A stretch of 64,000 nucleotides of DNA from Amycolatopsis benzoatilytica AK 16/65 (GTDB lineage Bacteria > Actinomycetota > Actinomycetes > Mycobacteriales > Pseudonocardiaceae): contig NZ_KB912942.1 in assembly GCF_000383915.1 (NCBI RefSeq), positions 1,896,561 to 1,960,560 of the forward strand, read 5' to 3'. Under the pieces are notes generated by a model. That model had not been told where the DNA came from and made no database searches. It worked only from the letters and a program-made list of their open reading frames with translations. The position numbers and the translations under genes were made by a program. Positions 53,205 to 62,845 of the stretch are shown in pieces. How positions within the stretch are numbered: the stretch's first letter is position 1; each line of letters begins with the position of its first letter.

Positions 53205-55571
53205 ATGGTGATCAACGCCGACGGCGCAGAAACGCAGGGTGCCGAAACCGGCCTGCGGAGGCTGCGGCGGTGGGCCGAACCGGGGATGGTGGCCGTCACG
53301 CTCGGCGCGCTCGCCGCCGGCGGGGTGGCGTGGCTGGCCGGCGCGACGATCGCTGCCGACATCTGCTGGGCGGTGGGCACCGTCGTCGCCGTAGTGCCGG
53401 CGCTGTGGTGGGTGATCGCGGCACTGCGCCAGCGACGGGCCGGTGTCGATCTCATCGCGGTGCTCGCGCTGGGCGGCACGCTGGCGGTGCAGGAGTACCT
53501 CGCGGGCGCGTTGATCGCGGTCATGCTCGCCACGGGACACGCGCTGGACTCCGCCGCCGAACGCCGCGCCTCGCGCGACCTTCGGGCCCTGCTCGCACAC
53601 GCGCCCCGTTCGGCCCGACGGCAGGTCGGCGACACCGTCACGGTGATCCCTCTGGCCGAGGTAGCCGTCGATGACCTGCTCGTAGTCGCGCCCGGCGAAG
53701 TGGTGCCCACCGACGGGGTGCTCCAGGACCTCGTCGCCGTGCTGGACGAGTCGGTGCTGACCGGGGAGCCGCTGCAGGTGGAACGCGCCGCCGGCGAGAC
53801 GGTCCGCAGCGGCGTGGTCAACGCGGGCTCCGCTTTCCGGCTGCGTGCCGCGGCCACGGCCGCCGACAGCACCTATGCCGGCATCGTGCGGCTGGCCCAG
53901 CAGACGAGCGCGGAGAACGCGCCGGTGGTCAGGCTGGCCGACCGGTACGCCGCATGGTTCCTGCCGCTGTCGCTGGCTGTGGCCGGATTGGCGTGGCTGG
54001 TCAGCGGTTCGGCGATCCGGGCGGTCGCAGTGCTGGTCGTGGCCACCCCGTGCCCGCTGCTGCTGGCCGCGCCGGTGGCGATCGTGTCCGGCCTGTCGCG
54101 TGCCTCCCGGCTCGGCGTGATCATCCGCGGCGGCGGAGCGCTGGAGCTGCTGGGGCGCGCCCGCACGCTGGTGATGGACAAGACCGGCACTCTGACCGCG
54201 GGCCAGCCTTCGGTCGTGGAAGTCGCCGCCGCGCCGGGTTGGCAGGCCGAGGAGGTGCTGCGGCTGGCCGCATCGGTGGACCAGGTGTCGCCGCACGTGC
54301 TGGCCGAGGCCATCACCAACCACGCCCGCGCCCAGGAGTCGTACCTCGCGCTGCCGCAGGACGTCGTCGAGGAGCCGGGCCGGGGCGTGACCGCCACGGT
54401 CGAGGGATTGCGGGTGGCGGTCGGCAAACTGACCGCGCCGCCGGAGGGGGCCGGCTGGGCGGGAGCCGTGCTCAGCCGGGCGCGGCTGGACGGGGCGGCG
54501 GTGGCCTGGCTGACCGTGGACGGCGAGGTGGCGGGGGCGATTCTGCTGCGCGACCCGCTGCGCCGGGACGCGCCGCGCACCTTGCGACGCTTGCGGGCAG
54601 CTGGTCTGCGCCGGCTGATCATGCTCACCGGCGACCGGGCGGAACCAGCCCGCGAGATCGGCACCGTGCTCGGCCTGGACGACGTGCATGCCGAGCAGTC
54701 CCCAGCGGACAAGGTCGCTTCGGTGCGCGACGAACGCGACCGGGACGTCACGGTCATGGTGGGCGACGGCGTCAACGACGCCCCCGCGCTCGCCGCCGCC
54801 GACGTGGGCGTGGCCATGGGCGCGCGCGGCGCCACCGCCTCCTCGGAGGCCGCGGACATCGTGCTGACCACCGACCACCTGGACCGGCTCGCGGACGCGA
54901 TGGACATCGCGCGGCGGGCCCGGCGCATCGCCGTGCAGAGCGCTGGCGCCGGCATGGCGCTGTCGCTGCTCGCGATGGCGGCGGCCGCCTTCGGTTGGCT
55001 GCCCCCGGCGGTGGGAGCGCTGTTGCAGGAGGGGATCGACGTAGCGGTCATCCTCAACGCGTTGCGCGCCTTGCGCACCGCACCCGCCGGAGGGGTGTCG
55101 CTGGCCCCGGAAACCGAACGGATGTTGCAGCGCTTCGCAGCCGAACACGACGACCTGCGCGGCACGCTGCCGCGGCTGCGGGACGCGGCCAACCGGCTCG
55201 CGGCCGGTCCCACCCCCGAGACAGTGACCGAGCTGCGCGCGGTGCACACCTTCCTGACCGACGAGCTGCTGCCACACGAGCGGGCCGAGGAAACTCAGCT
55301 TTACCCGGCGCTGGCCGCTCCGCTGGGCAGCGCGGAGGCCACCGCGACCATGAGCCGCACCCACGCCGAGATCGAACGGCTGGCCCGTCGTCTCGGCGAC
55401 CACCTCGACGCGGCCGGCACGACCGGCAATATCCGCCCCGATCAGGTCGAGGACGTGCTGTCCTGCCTGTACGGGCTGTTCACCGTGTTGAGCCTGCACT
55501 TCGTGCAGGAGGAGGAGAACTACTTCGTGCTCGCCGGCGACCCCGCCGAGCCGGGGCAGCGAAAGCACTGA
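53205..55571 (+). CDS. P1B-type metal ATPase with C-terminal hemerythrin domain
   Basis: 788 residues. Membrane helices and ATPase core: actuator TGEPL, TPCP in the transport helix (Cys283), DKTGT (Asp325), HP-like locus and [10 protein letters not shown]. The C-terminal ~160 residues (LAPETERMLQRF ... HERAEETQLYP ... LHFVQEEENYF) form a hemerythrin-like HHE bundle whose His and Glu residues would bind two irons. This architecture is that of P1B-5 (hemerythrin-ATPase) pumps; the metal (iron, nickel or cobalt) is not settled by sequence. ATG with GGGAGG upstream. Confidence 0.85.
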   Translation: MVINADGAETQGAETGLRRLRRWAEPGMVAVTLGALAAGGVAWLAGATIAADICWAVGTVVAVVPALWWVIAALRQRRAGVDLIAVLALGGTLAVQEYLAGALIAVMLATGHALDSAAERRASRDLRALLAHAPRSARRQVGDTVTVIPLAEVAVDDLLVVAPGEVVPTDGVLQDLVAVLDESVLTGEPLQVERAAGETVRSGVVNAGSAFRLRAAATAADSTYAGIVRLAQQTSAENAPVVRLADRYAAWFLPLSLAVAGLAWLVSGSAIRAVAVLVVATPCPLLLAAPVAIVSGLSRASRLGVIIRGGGALELLGRARTLVMDKTGTLTAGQPSVVEVAAAPGWQAEEVLRLAASVDQVSPHVLAEAITNHARAQESYLALPQDVVEEPGRGVTATVEGLRVAVGKLTAPPEGAGWAGAVLSRARLDGAAVAWLTVDGEVAGAILLRDPLRRDAPRTLRRLRAAGLRRLIMLTGDRAEPAREIGTVLGLDDVHAEQSPADKVASVRDERDRDVTVMVGDGVNDAPALAAADVGVAMGARGATASSEAADIVLTTDHLDRLADAMDIARRARRIAVQSAGAGMALSLLAMAAAAFGWLPPAVGALLQEGIDVAVILNALRALRTAPAGGVSLAPETERMLQRFAAEHDDLRGTLPRLRDAANRLAAGPTPETVTELRAVHTFLTDELLPHERAEETQLYPALAAPLGSAEATATMSRTHAEIERLARRLGDHLDAAGTTGNIRPDQVEDVLSCLYGLFTVLSLHFVQEEENYFVLAGDPAEPGQRKH

Positions 55572-55601
55572 CGGCACGTCGTGCAAGGAGGAACGAGTCC
55601 G

Positions 55602-55745
55602 ATGGCGTCCATCGTCAAGAAGATCAAGGAGTCCCTGCGCAGCCCCCAGGTACACGCGTTGACCGATCGGGCGAAGCAGGTCGCGAAGGATCCCAAGAAC
55701 AAGGAACGCGTCCGGGACGTCGTCCGGCGGATCCGCAAGCGGTGA
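55602..55745 (+). CDS. 47-aa cationic protein downstream of the ATPase
   Basis: MASIVKKIKESLRSPQVHAL then TDRAKQVAKDPKNKERV and a C-terminal RRIRKR. About a third of residues are Lys or Arg; the rest favour an amphipathic helix. Not recognised as a named family. AAGGAGG lies 9-10 nt before the ATG, so it is likely translated. It is 30 bp from the ATPase stop and 40 bp before the response-regulator gene, so it belongs to that transcript. It could bind membrane lipid or nucleic acid. Confidence 0.7.
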   Translation: MASIVKKIKESLRSPQVHALTDRAKQVAKDPKNKERVRDVVRRIRKR

Positions 55746-55784
55746 CACCGAATGGCGCCCGGCTGAACCCGGCGGGCGGCGGGA

Positions 55785-56522
55785 ATGGCGCGTGATCGGC
55801 CGGCCGCTGCGCGGGCGGCCGGCCGGGAACTCGTGCCGGAAGACGCGGCGGGAGAACCGGCGGTCGCCTCGGTGCTGGTGGTCGAGGACGACGACAGCAT
55901 CGCCGATCCTCTCGGCGAAGGCCTGATCTATGCCGGATTCGAGGTCCGCCGCGCGCGCACCGGACGCGAGGCCCTGACCGAACCCGAGGCGGATCTGATC
56001 CTGCTGGATCTGGGACTGCCCGACATGGACGGCGGCGAGGTGTGCCGCCAGCTGCGGTCCCGGTCGAGGGCGCCGATCATCGTGGTGACCGCGCGCGGGG
56101 ACGAACTGGACCGGGTGCTGCTGCTGGAGCTGGGTGCGGACGACTATGTCGTCAAGCCGTTCGGTTTTCGGGAGCTGGTCGCCCGGATCAGGGCGGTGCT
56201 GCGCCGCGCCCGCCCGGCCGCCCCGTCGCCCGCCCAGCCGATCGGGCCGCTGGTGATCGACCGGTCGGCCCGGCGGGTGCACCTGTCGGGCCGCGAACTG
56301 GAGCTGACCGCCAAGGAGTTCGACCTGCTGGCATACCTGGCCGAAGAGCCGGGCACGGTGCGCCGCCGGGAGCAGATCATCAGCAGCGTCTGGGACGAGC
56401 ACTGGTGGGGGTCCACCAAGACACTGGACGTGCACATCGCGACGCTGCGCAAGAAGCTCGGCGACTCCCGGTGGATCACGACGCTGCGCGGCGTGGGCTA
56501 CCGGTTGAACGAGCCGGTATGA
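55785..56522 (+). CDS. OmpR-family response regulator
   Basis: 245 residues: receiver domain with phospho-acceptor Asp75 ([13 protein letters not shown]), [11 protein letters not shown], and a winged-helix DNA-binding domain ([51 protein letters not shown]). It has a 25-residue N-terminal extension before VLVVEDD. It overlaps its kinase gene by 4 nt. Probably regulates the upstream ATPase and neighbours. Confidence 0.88.
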   Translation: MARDRPAAARAAGRELVPEDAAGEPAVASVLVVEDDDSIADPLGEGLIYAGFEVRRARTGREALTEPEADLILLDLGLPDMDGGEVCRQLRSRSRAPIIVVTARGDELDRVLLLELGADDYVVKPFGFRELVARIRAVLRRARPAAPSPAQPIGPLVIDRSARRVHLSGRELELTAKEFDLLAYLAEEPGTVRRREQIISSVWDEHWWGSTKTLDVHIATLRKKLGDSRWITTLRGVGYRLNEPV

Positions 56523-57961
56523 CCCGCCGGCTGCTGCTGTCGTATCTGACCATCACCGTTCTGGTTCTGGCCGTTCTGGTGCTGCCACTGGGGTTGACCT
56601 TCGCCAACCACGAGAGCGACGTGCTGCTGACCGGCATCGAGCGCGACGCGCACGCGGTCGCCTCGCTGGTGGAGGACAACCTCGAAGCGGGAACGGCACC
56701 GCGCATCGGCGCGCTGCTGGAGCAGTATCGCGGTACCGGCGGCCGGATCGTCGTGACGGACCCCAAGGGCGTTGGCGTCGCCGACTCCGACGCCGTCACC
56801 GGATCACCGGAGGACTTCTCCACCCGGCCGGAAATCGCCGCCGCCTTGTCCGGCAAGCGAGCCGAGGGCGTCCGCTGGTCCCAGACGTTGGGGCACAACC
56901 TGATGTACGTCGCCCTTCCGGTGACCTCCGCCGGGGTGGTGCACGGTGCGGTCCGGATCAGCTATCCCACCACCGAACTGGACGCTCGGGTCCGGCGGAA
57001 CTGGCTGAACCTGGGCGCGCTGTCCGCGGTGGTGCTGGCGGCGGTCACGGTGATCGGGTTCGTGCTCGCCAGGGGAGTGACCCGGCCGGTGCGCAGCTTG
57101 CGCGCGGTGGCCGGGCAGCTCAGCCAGGGCCGGCTGCGGGCCCGCGCGGACCTCCGGGTGGGGGCGCCGGAGCTGCGGTCGCTGGCGGCCACCGTCAACA
57201 CGATGGCCGACCGGTTGCAGCATCTGGTGGAGTCTCAGCGGCTCTTCGTCGCCGACGCCTCGCACCAGCTGCGCACCCCGTTGACCGCCTTGCGGCTGCG
57301 CCTGGAAAACCTCGACCCGCACCTCCCTCCCGGCGAACGACCGAAACTGGACGCGGCGATCCGGGAAACCGTCCGGCTGGGACGGCTGGTCGATTCGCTG
57401 CTGGCACTGGCAAGTGCCGACGCCGCGACGGAACCGATCGCGGCCGACGCCGCCGACGTGGCCGCCGGCCGGGTCGAGGTCTGGCGCCCGGTCGCCCTCG
57501 ACCAGCACGTGCAGCTGGAATTGCGAGCTGAGGCGTGCCCGCCGGCACTGGTGGTGCCCGGTTCGCTGGAACAGATCCTGGACAATCTGCTGTCCAATGC
57601 CATCGCCGCCACCGCGCCGGGCACCGCCGTGACCGTCCACATCGGACCTGCCGGCTCGGATGCCGTCGAGGTGCGGGTCAGCGATCACGGGCCGGGGCTG
57701 AGCGAGGAGCAGCGCCGGCGCGCGTTCGAACCGTTCTGGCGAGCCCAGGGCGCCACCCCCGGCAGCGGGTTCGGCCTGGGACTGGCGATCGTGCGGCGCC
57801 TCGCCGACGCTTCTGGCGGCTCGGTCACGTTGGCCGGCGGTCCGGACGGGACGGGCTTGCAGGCCATCGTGCGTCTCCCGATTCGGCCGGGGACGCGCTC
57901 GCGCGAAGCTTTGCCTCCGGCTAACCCTGGACAGGCTGGCAGCTGTCCCGACGGCCCCTAG
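56519..57961 (+). CDS. Sensor histidine kinase
   Basis: 480 residues: signal helix ([19 protein letters not shown]), extracytoplasmic sensor region, second helix ([19 protein letters not shown]), HAMP ([18 protein letters not shown]), H-box [11 protein letters not shown] with His249, and the ATPase domain with N, G1 and G2 boxes ([29 protein letters not shown]). Paired with the response regulator by ATGA overlap. The stimulus is not recognised. Confidence 0.9.
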   Translation: MTRRLLLSYLTITVLVLAVLVLPLGLTFANHESDVLLTGIERDAHAVASLVEDNLEAGTAPRIGALLEQYRGTGGRIVVTDPKGVGVADSDAVTGSPEDFSTRPEIAAALSGKRAEGVRWSQTLGHNLMYVALPVTSAGVVHGAVRISYPTTELDARVRRNWLNLGALSAVVLAAVTVIGFVLARGVTRPVRSLRAVAGQLSQGRLRARADLRVGAPELRSLAATVNTMADRLQHLVESQRLFVADASHQLRTPLTALRLRLENLDPHLPPGERPKLDAAIRETVRLGRLVDSLLALASADAATEPIAADAADVAAGRVEVWRPVALDQHVQLELRAEACPPALVVPGSLEQILDNLLSNAIAATAPGTAVTVHIGPAGSDAVEVRVSDHGPGLSEEQRRRAFEPFWRAQGATPGSGFGLGLAIVRRLADASGGSVTLAGGPDGTGLQAIVRLPIRPGTRSREALPPANPGQAGSCPDGP

Positions 57962-57971
57962 CTTGGCAATA

Positions 57972-58010
57972 GGGCCAGGCAGTTCCTCCCCCCCCTCAGC
58001 TGCCTGGCCC
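57972..58010 (+). terminator. Hairpin after the kinase gene
   Basis: GGGCCAGGCAG (57972-57982) and CTGCCTGGCCC (58000-58010) are perfect complements; the 17-nt loop is C-rich. AAAAA follows. Either a terminator or a leader element for the next gene. Confidence 0.6.
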
Positions 58011-58035
58011 CCCAAAAAGGGCCAGGGAGGTCAGC

Positions 58036-58323
58036 ATGAAACGCAGGACAGCGATCGTGGCCGCCGCCGGTATCAGTCTGGGGCTGGTCGCCGGCAGCTC
58101 GGCGCTCGCGTTCGGCACCGATCTGCTCGGCGCACGCGAAGGCAGCAGCCCCGGCACGCTCCCGCCAGTGGTCAACTCGCAGACCGCCGCGGGCACCTCG
58201 AACAAGCAGCCGACCGCAGCGCCTCGCCCCGCAACGGCCCCGGGCGACGAGGCCGACACCGGTAAGCACGAAGACCGCCACGAACCGGCCGGGCCTCTCT
58301 CCGGCCACGACGCAGACGACTGA
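58036..58323 (+). CDS. Small secreted protein (95 aa)
   Basis: A signal peptide (MKRRTAIVAAAGISLGLVAG) is followed by a low-complexity region rich in Ala, Pro, Thr, Asp and His, with GKHEDRHE near the end. No domain is recognised. His- and Asp-rich stretches could bind metal. It is five bp from the next gene, which overlaps apbE, so it is probably the first gene of that operon. Confidence 0.6.
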   Translation: MKRRTAIVAAAGISLGLVAGSSALAFGTDLLGAREGSSPGTLPPVVNSQTAAGTSNKQPTAAPRPATAPGDEADTGKHEDRHEPAGPLSGHDADD

Positions 58324-58327
58324 CGCG

Positions 58328-58600
58328 ATGATCGCGCAGCCTCCCGCCGGGCGCGCCAAAGCCCGCAGCGACGTCGTGCCACCACGATCCCGGACCAGTG
58401 CCGACGCCACGCGCATCCTCGTGGCCGGGATAGCGGTCAGCGCCACCATCACGCTGATGGCGGGCATGGCCGCCACCATCCGCTCGGCACCGGCCAGCGC
58501 CCCGTCCGGCGTGACCGCGCCGCAGGCCGAGTTGGCACCGTCCGGGTTGCCGCTCGCCCCCGCGACCGGGCCGGCGGCCACCACCAGCCGTGCAAGCTGA
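58328..58600 (+). CDS. Membrane-anchored 90-aa protein upstream of ApbE
   Basis: A 26-residue cytoplasmic N-terminus is followed by one helix (ILVAGIAVSATITLMAGMAATI) and a Pro/Ala-rich outer tail. Not recognised. Its stop overlaps the ApbE start by 11 nt, so translation is coupled. It carries no clear ApbE flavinylation motif. Confidence 0.55.
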   Translation: MIAQPPAGRAKARSDVVPPRSRTSADATRILVAGIAVSATITLMAGMAATIRSAPASAPSGVTAPQAELAPSGLPLAPATGPAATTSRAS

Positions 58601-59501
58601 AACCCGCTTCGCCGCCATGGGCAGCACCGCGCACCTGCTCGTCCACGGTCCCGCCGCGGACGAGCAGGTCGAGTCCGGCCGCGAGCGGATCAGCGAGCTG
58701 GAGCGCAGGTGGAGCCGGTTCCGGGAGGACAGCGAGATCGGCCGCCTCAACGCAGCCGCTGGCACGCCCGTCACGGTCTCCGCGGACACGCTCGTTCTGG
58801 TCGCGCGGGCAGTGACCGGGTGGCGGCGCACGGGCGGGTTGTTCGACCCGACCGTGCACGCCGCCATGCTCGCGAACGGTTACGACCGCGATTTCGCCCT
58901 TCTGCCGTCCCGGAACTCGCCATCGCATCGGCCGGTGCGGAACGACCTGCCGGCACCGGGATGCGCCGGCATCGCTGTCGATTTAACGTCCTCCCGCGTG
59001 CTGCTCCCGGCCGGCACCGCGATCGATCCGGGCGGGATCGGCAAGGGGCTGGCCGCAGACCTGGTCTCGGCTGAGCTGCGGCGCGACGGCGCCGCGGGCG
59101 CGCTGGTCAACATCGGCGGTGACCTGCGGGCGCGCGGCCAAGCCAGCGGGGACGAGGGCTGGGTGATCTCCGCGGCCGATCCCTTCTCCGAGGAGACCGA
59201 GCTGCTGCGGATCGCGCTCGGCGAAGGGGCGGTGGCGACCAGCACCACCCTGCACCGCCGCTGGACCTCGGCAGGGCAGCAGGTGCACCACGTCATCGAC
59301 CCGCGATCGGGGCGGCCCGCGGTCACCGCGCTGGTTTCGGCCACCGTCGTGGCACGTTCCGCTTGGTGGGCAGAGGTTCTCACCAAGGCCGTCCTGCTCG
59401 CCGGCGCCACTTCTGCCGCGCCTTCTCCCGCGGAGGTCGCGGCGGTGAGCGCGGACGGGCGACGCCTCGTGACCGCGGGCCTGCGGCGGGCACTGCGATG
59501 A
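58590..59501 (+). CDS. apbE: FAD:protein FMN transferase
   Basis: 303 residues: MGSTAHLLVHG near the N-terminus, RWSRFREDSEIGRLNA, GLFDPTVH, IDPGGIGKGLAADLV, and ALVNIGGDLRARG, HHVIDPRSGRPA. ApbE transfers FMN from FAD to a Ser/Thr of a target protein outside the membrane, but no signal peptide is visible here. GTG start 58590. Its stop overlaps the next gene by 4 nt. The FMN-accepting partner is not evident in the window. Confidence 0.85.
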   Translation: MQAETRFAAMGSTAHLLVHGPAADEQVESGRERISELERRWSRFREDSEIGRLNAAAGTPVTVSADTLVLVARAVTGWRRTGGLFDPTVHAAMLANGYDRDFALLPSRNSPSHRPVRNDLPAPGCAGIAVDLTSSRVLLPAGTAIDPGGIGKGLAADLVSAELRRDGAAGALVNIGGDLRARGQASGDEGWVISAADPFSEETELLRIALGEGAVATSTTLHRRWTSAGQQVHHVIDPRSGRPAVTALVSATVVARSAWWAEVLTKAVLLAGATSAAPSPAEVAAVSADGRRLVTAGLRRALR

Positions 59502-61087
59502 GCGGCGTCCAGTTTTGGTGGTTCACCGCGCGCGCTGGCGGCATCGTCGCCTGGACGTTGCTGACCGCCACCGTGGTGTGGGGGCTGCTGCTGCGGACTC
59601 GTCTCCTGCCCCGGACGCCGCCGCGACCGTTGCTGGAGCTACACCGGTTCCTCGCCGGCCTCGCGGTCGCCTTCACCGCGCTGCACCTCGTCGGTCTGCT
59701 GCTGGACGACTACGTACGGTTCGACGTCGTCGATCTGCTGGTGCCTTTCGCGGCCGGATGGCGTCCGGTCCCGGTCGCGTTCGGGGTGCTGTCGCTCTAC
59801 CTGCTGATCGCGATCGTCGTGACCTCAGTGCTGATGCGCAGGTTGGGCAGAACGTGGTGGCATCGCGTGCATCTCGTCGCCTACCTCTTGTTCTGGTCGG
59901 CCACCGCACATCTGCTCACCGCGGGCACGGATGCCGGCAACTCCGGGCTGCGACTGGTCGTCGTGGCTGCGATCGCGGTGGTCCTGTTCCTCACTCTGCT
60001 GCGGGTGTTCTCCCCGAGCCCCGCACCGGGCCCGTCGGCCGCGGCGTTTCACCCGCTGCGCGTCGTGCACGTCCGGCGGGAGACGCCTACCGTGGTCTCG
60101 GTCCTGTTCGCGGTGCCGCATCGGCTGGCCAAGGCCTACCGATACCAGCCGGGGCAACACGTCACGGTACGAGCGGGGATCGACGGCTCCGTCGTCCGCC
60201 GGCCGTACTCGGTCTGCACCGATCACGACGAGGCAGGGTTGCGGATCGCGGTCAAGCACGTCCCAGGCGGGCGGATGTCGACCTGGGTGCACACCCGGCT
60301 CCGCCCGGGCACCGTGCTCGACGTGATGACCCCGACCGGCGTGTTCGCCACCCGGCCGGATCCCACCCGCGCCCGACACGTCCTCGCCGTCGCCGCCGGC
60401 AGCGGCATCACCCCCGTGATCAGCATCATCTCCGGCGTGCTGGCCGGCGAACCACGCAGCCGCTGCACCCTGGTCTACGGCAACCGCTCCGCCGCGGAGG
60501 CCCTATTCGCCGACCGGCTTGCCCGCCTCGAACGCCGATACCCCCACCGGCTACGGATCATCCACCTGCTCAGCCGAGAACATCCGGTCGCGCCGGCCCG
60601 CCACGGCCGCATCAGCGCGGACCGCCTCGCAACGGTGCTCGCCGCTCGCGAGCACGCTCCGGTCGACGACGTTTACCTGTGCGGCCCGGCGCCGATGACC
60701 ACCGAGATCCGAGCGGCCCTGCTCGCCGGAGGACTCGACGCGGGCAGTGTCCACGTTGAACACTTCACCGGCAAGCCGGCGACCGCGGGCAGAGACGCCA
60801 GTGCGCCACCGCGGAACCAGGACATCACGATCGTCCACAAAGGAGAATCGCGCAGGGTGCTCGCTGGTTCCGGCGAAACCGTTCTCGACGCCGGACTGCG
60901 CGCGGGCCTGGACCTGCCGTACTCCTGTCGAGCAGGCGTGTGCGGCACCTGCCGTGCGGTCAATGCGGGCGAGGACAACGGAATCGGCTCGCAGCCGCAG
61001 CTCGTCCTGGCCTGTCAAACGCATCCCCGCCCTGGCGCGGTGATCGATTTCGACACCGCGATCAAGGAGCAACCAGCCGCCTCTTAG
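59498..61087 (+). CDS. Membrane haem/ferredoxin-reductase/2Fe-2S fusion electron-transfer protein
   Basis: 529 residues in three parts. Residues 1-190: six helices resembling a ferric-reductase-like transmembrane domain, with His in LELHRFLAG, TALHLVG, WWHRVHLVAYLLFW (possible haem ligands). Residues ~190-430: FNR-type FAD/NAD domain (YQPGQHVTV, RRPYSVC, GSGITPVISII, YLCGPAPM). C-terminus: plant-type 2Fe-2S (CRAGVCGTCRAV ... LACQT). Predicted to carry electrons from NAD(P)H across or to the membrane. The start overlaps ApbE; no flavinylation motif was found in it by eye. Confidence 0.85.
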   Translation: MSGVQFWWFTARAGGIVAWTLLTATVVWGLLLRTRLLPRTPPRPLLELHRFLAGLAVAFTALHLVGLLLDDYVRFDVVDLLVPFAAGWRPVPVAFGVLSLYLLIAIVVTSVLMRRLGRTWWHRVHLVAYLLFWSATAHLLTAGTDAGNSGLRLVVVAAIAVVLFLTLLRVFSPSPAPGPSAAAFHPLRVVHVRRETPTVVSVLFAVPHRLAKAYRYQPGQHVTVRAGIDGSVVRRPYSVCTDHDEAGLRIAVKHVPGGRMSTWVHTRLRPGTVLDVMTPTGVFATRPDPTRARHVLAVAAGSGITPVISIISGVLAGEPRSRCTLVYGNRSAAEALFADRLARLERRYPHRLRIIHLLSREHPVAPARHGRISADRLATVLAAREHAPVDDVYLCGPAPMTTEIRAALLAGGLDAGSVHVEHFTGKPATAGRDASAPPRNQDITIVHKGESRRVLAGSGETVLDAGLRAGLDLPYSCRAGVCGTCRAVNAGEDNGIGSQPQLVLACQTHPRPGAVIDFDTAIKEQPAAS

Positions 61088-61171
61088 CGGGTTCCGGGCA
61101 GCCGAGAACCATCAGCAGGGCGCACCCGGGCGGCCTCCGCGGAGAGAACCCGCGCCTCGGCTCTCGGCGAT

Positions 61172-61756
61172 CTACGGCTGGTGGCAAGCGCACGGGCGGA
61201 GTCCGTCCATCAGGAGATCCAGCAGGCGAGCCGCCATCGCTTGGTGCTCGGGTGAGCCGGCCACGGTGAAGATGCCGATCAGAGCGGCGGCGATGTCGTC
61301 GGCGGTGACGTCGGCGCGCAGCTGTGCGCTCGCGCGGCCGGCTTCGAGGATGTCGTCGATGGCCCCGAGCAGCTCGGTCCGGGTGCGGGCGTGGGCGATC
61401 TCGCCGGATTCGACCATCGCGAGCAGCGTGTCGAGCATCCCGTTCTTGGTCGCGATCCAGTCGCCGAACAGGTCCATCCAGCGGCGCAGCGCGGCGGGCG
61501 GGTCGAGGCGGGCGAGCAGCTCGCGGGCGCCGGCGGTGAGCCGGGAGACCTGATCCTGATAGACCGCGTCGACCAGTGCCTCGCGGGTGGGGAAGTGCCG
61601 GTAGAGCGTGGCGATGCCGACCCCGGCCGCATTCGCGATCGCGCGCATGGAGGGCTCGGTCTCGGCCGAAGCGAACAGGCGGGTCGCGACGGCCAGCAGC
61701 TGTTCGCGGTTGCGGGTCGCGTCCGCCCGCGGTCTGCGGATCTCTGCGGCAGCCAA
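61172..61756 (-). CDS. TetR-family regulator of the adjacent oxidoreductase
   Basis: 194 residues: helix-turn-helix (LLAVATRLFASAETEPSMRAIANAAGVGIATLYRHFPTREALVDAV in outline) and a helical ligand domain. Starts with TTG at 61754-61756 with GGAG upstream. Divergent from the quinone-reductase-like gene; the TAAACGGA-N6-TCCGTTTA palindrome between them is its likely operator. Confidence 0.85.
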   Translation of the reverse strand: MAAAEIRRPRADATRNREQLLAVATRLFASAETEPSMRAIANAAGVGIATLYRHFPTREALVDAVYQDQVSRLTAGARELLARLDPPAALRRWMDLFGDWIATKNGMLDTLLAMVESGEIAHARTRTELLGAIDDILEAGRASAQLRADVTADDIAAALIGIFTVAGSPEHQAMAARLLDLLMDGLRPCACHQP

Positions 61757-61793
61757 AACGGATCACGCTCCACTTGTGCTAGATTGGACCAGG

Positions 61794-61815
61794 TAAACGG
61801 AGCATAGTCCGTTTA
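61794..61815. promoter_or_regulatory. TetR operator candidate
   Basis: TAAACGGA-GCATAG-TCCGTTTA, perfect 8-bp arms, between the divergent TetR gene and the oxidoreductase gene. Confidence 0.75.
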
Positions 61816-61846
61816 GGTTGCTTCGCGAGCTGCGGCAGGAGATCAG

Positions 61847-62812
61847 GTGAGCAGGAAAGAACCGAACGTCAGCACGTCGTCGGCCACCGGCCGGGCGGTC
61901 CAGTTCGAGTCGTTCGGCGGACCGGACGCGTTGCGCGTGCGCGAGGTACCGGCGCCGCGGGCAGGTTCCGGGCAGATCCGCGTGCGGGTCGCCGCCGCGG
62001 GCCTGAATCCGATGGACTGGTACATGACCTCTGATGCGGAGACCGCGGCGCGTTTCGGGCTGAGCCTGCCGTGCGGGTTCGGCACCGACTATGCCGGGAC
62101 CGTGGACGAGGTCGGCGACGACGTGCGCGAGTTCGCGGTCGGGGACCGCGTCTTCGGCGGTGCGCTGTCCCGCGCGGTCGCTGATTACGTTGTGGTGGAA
62201 GCGAAGGGGACCATCGCGGAAGGCGGCGAGGCACACCGTACCCCGGACGGCGTCGACGACCGCACCGCCGCCGTTCTGGCTATCGCAGGGTGCACGGCGG
62301 CCGCGGCTCTGGCCGTGGTCGACCCGGGCCCGGGCGACACGGTGCTGATCGGCGGCGCGGGAGGCGGGGTCGGCGTGTTCGCCGTCCAGCTCGCGCGCCT
62401 CGCTGGCGCGCGGGTGATCGGGACGGGCTCGGCGACGTCGGCCGATGCGCTGCGCGCCCTGGGAGCCGAGCCGGTCGCGTATGGCGATGGCCTGGTCGAC
62501 CGGGTCCGTGCGCTGGCTCCGGACGGCGTCACCGCGGCGATGGATCTGCACGGCACGGACACGGTGCAGGCAGCACGCGCGCTGGGTGTGCCGGACGAGC
62601 GCATCACCCTGATCGCCGCCCAGGTCGACGGGATCACTCCGGCGAACGGAGCGAACGCGGCCCCGGGCGCCATCGAGGAAATCGCTGGCCTGGTTGCGGC
62701 GGGGCGGCTCCGGGTGCCGGTGGCGGCCAGCTTCCCGGTCGAACAGATCCGCGCCGCGGTCGAGCTGCAGGCGGGGCGGCACGTGCACGGGAAGGTCGTC
62801 GTCGACCTCTAG
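61847..62812 (+). CDS. NADPH:quinone reductase-like MDR oxidoreductase
   Basis: 321 residues of the zinc-lacking medium-chain dehydrogenase family: VQFESFGGPDALRVREVPAP, AAGLNPMDWYM, GFGTDYAGTVDEVG, IGGAGGGVGVFAVQLARLAGARVIGTG. Lacks the structural zinc cysteines. Reduces quinones or enals with NADPH. GTG start with AGGAGA upstream. Controlled, probably, by the divergent TetR protein. Confidence 0.87.
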   Translation: MSRKEPNVSTSSATGRAVQFESFGGPDALRVREVPAPRAGSGQIRVRVAAAGLNPMDWYMTSDAETAARFGLSLPCGFGTDYAGTVDEVGDDVREFAVGDRVFGGALSRAVADYVVVEAKGTIAEGGEAHRTPDGVDDRTAAVLAIAGCTAAAALAVVDPGPGDTVLIGGAGGGVGVFAVQLARLAGARVIGTGSATSADALRALGAEPVAYGDGLVDRVRALAPDGVTAAMDLHGTDTVQAARALGVPDERITLIAAQVDGITPANGANAAPGAIEEIAGLVAAGRLRVPVAASFPVEQIRAAVELQAGRHVHGKVVVDL

Positions 62813-62845
62813 AAAGGCCGGAACGCAAGGCGCGGGACGGGGGAA

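Noticed and set aside
53148..56435. A 1095-aa minus-strand frame
   Set aside because: Antisense to the P1B ATPase and response regulator; composition is His/Gln/Gly/Arg-rich without motifs.
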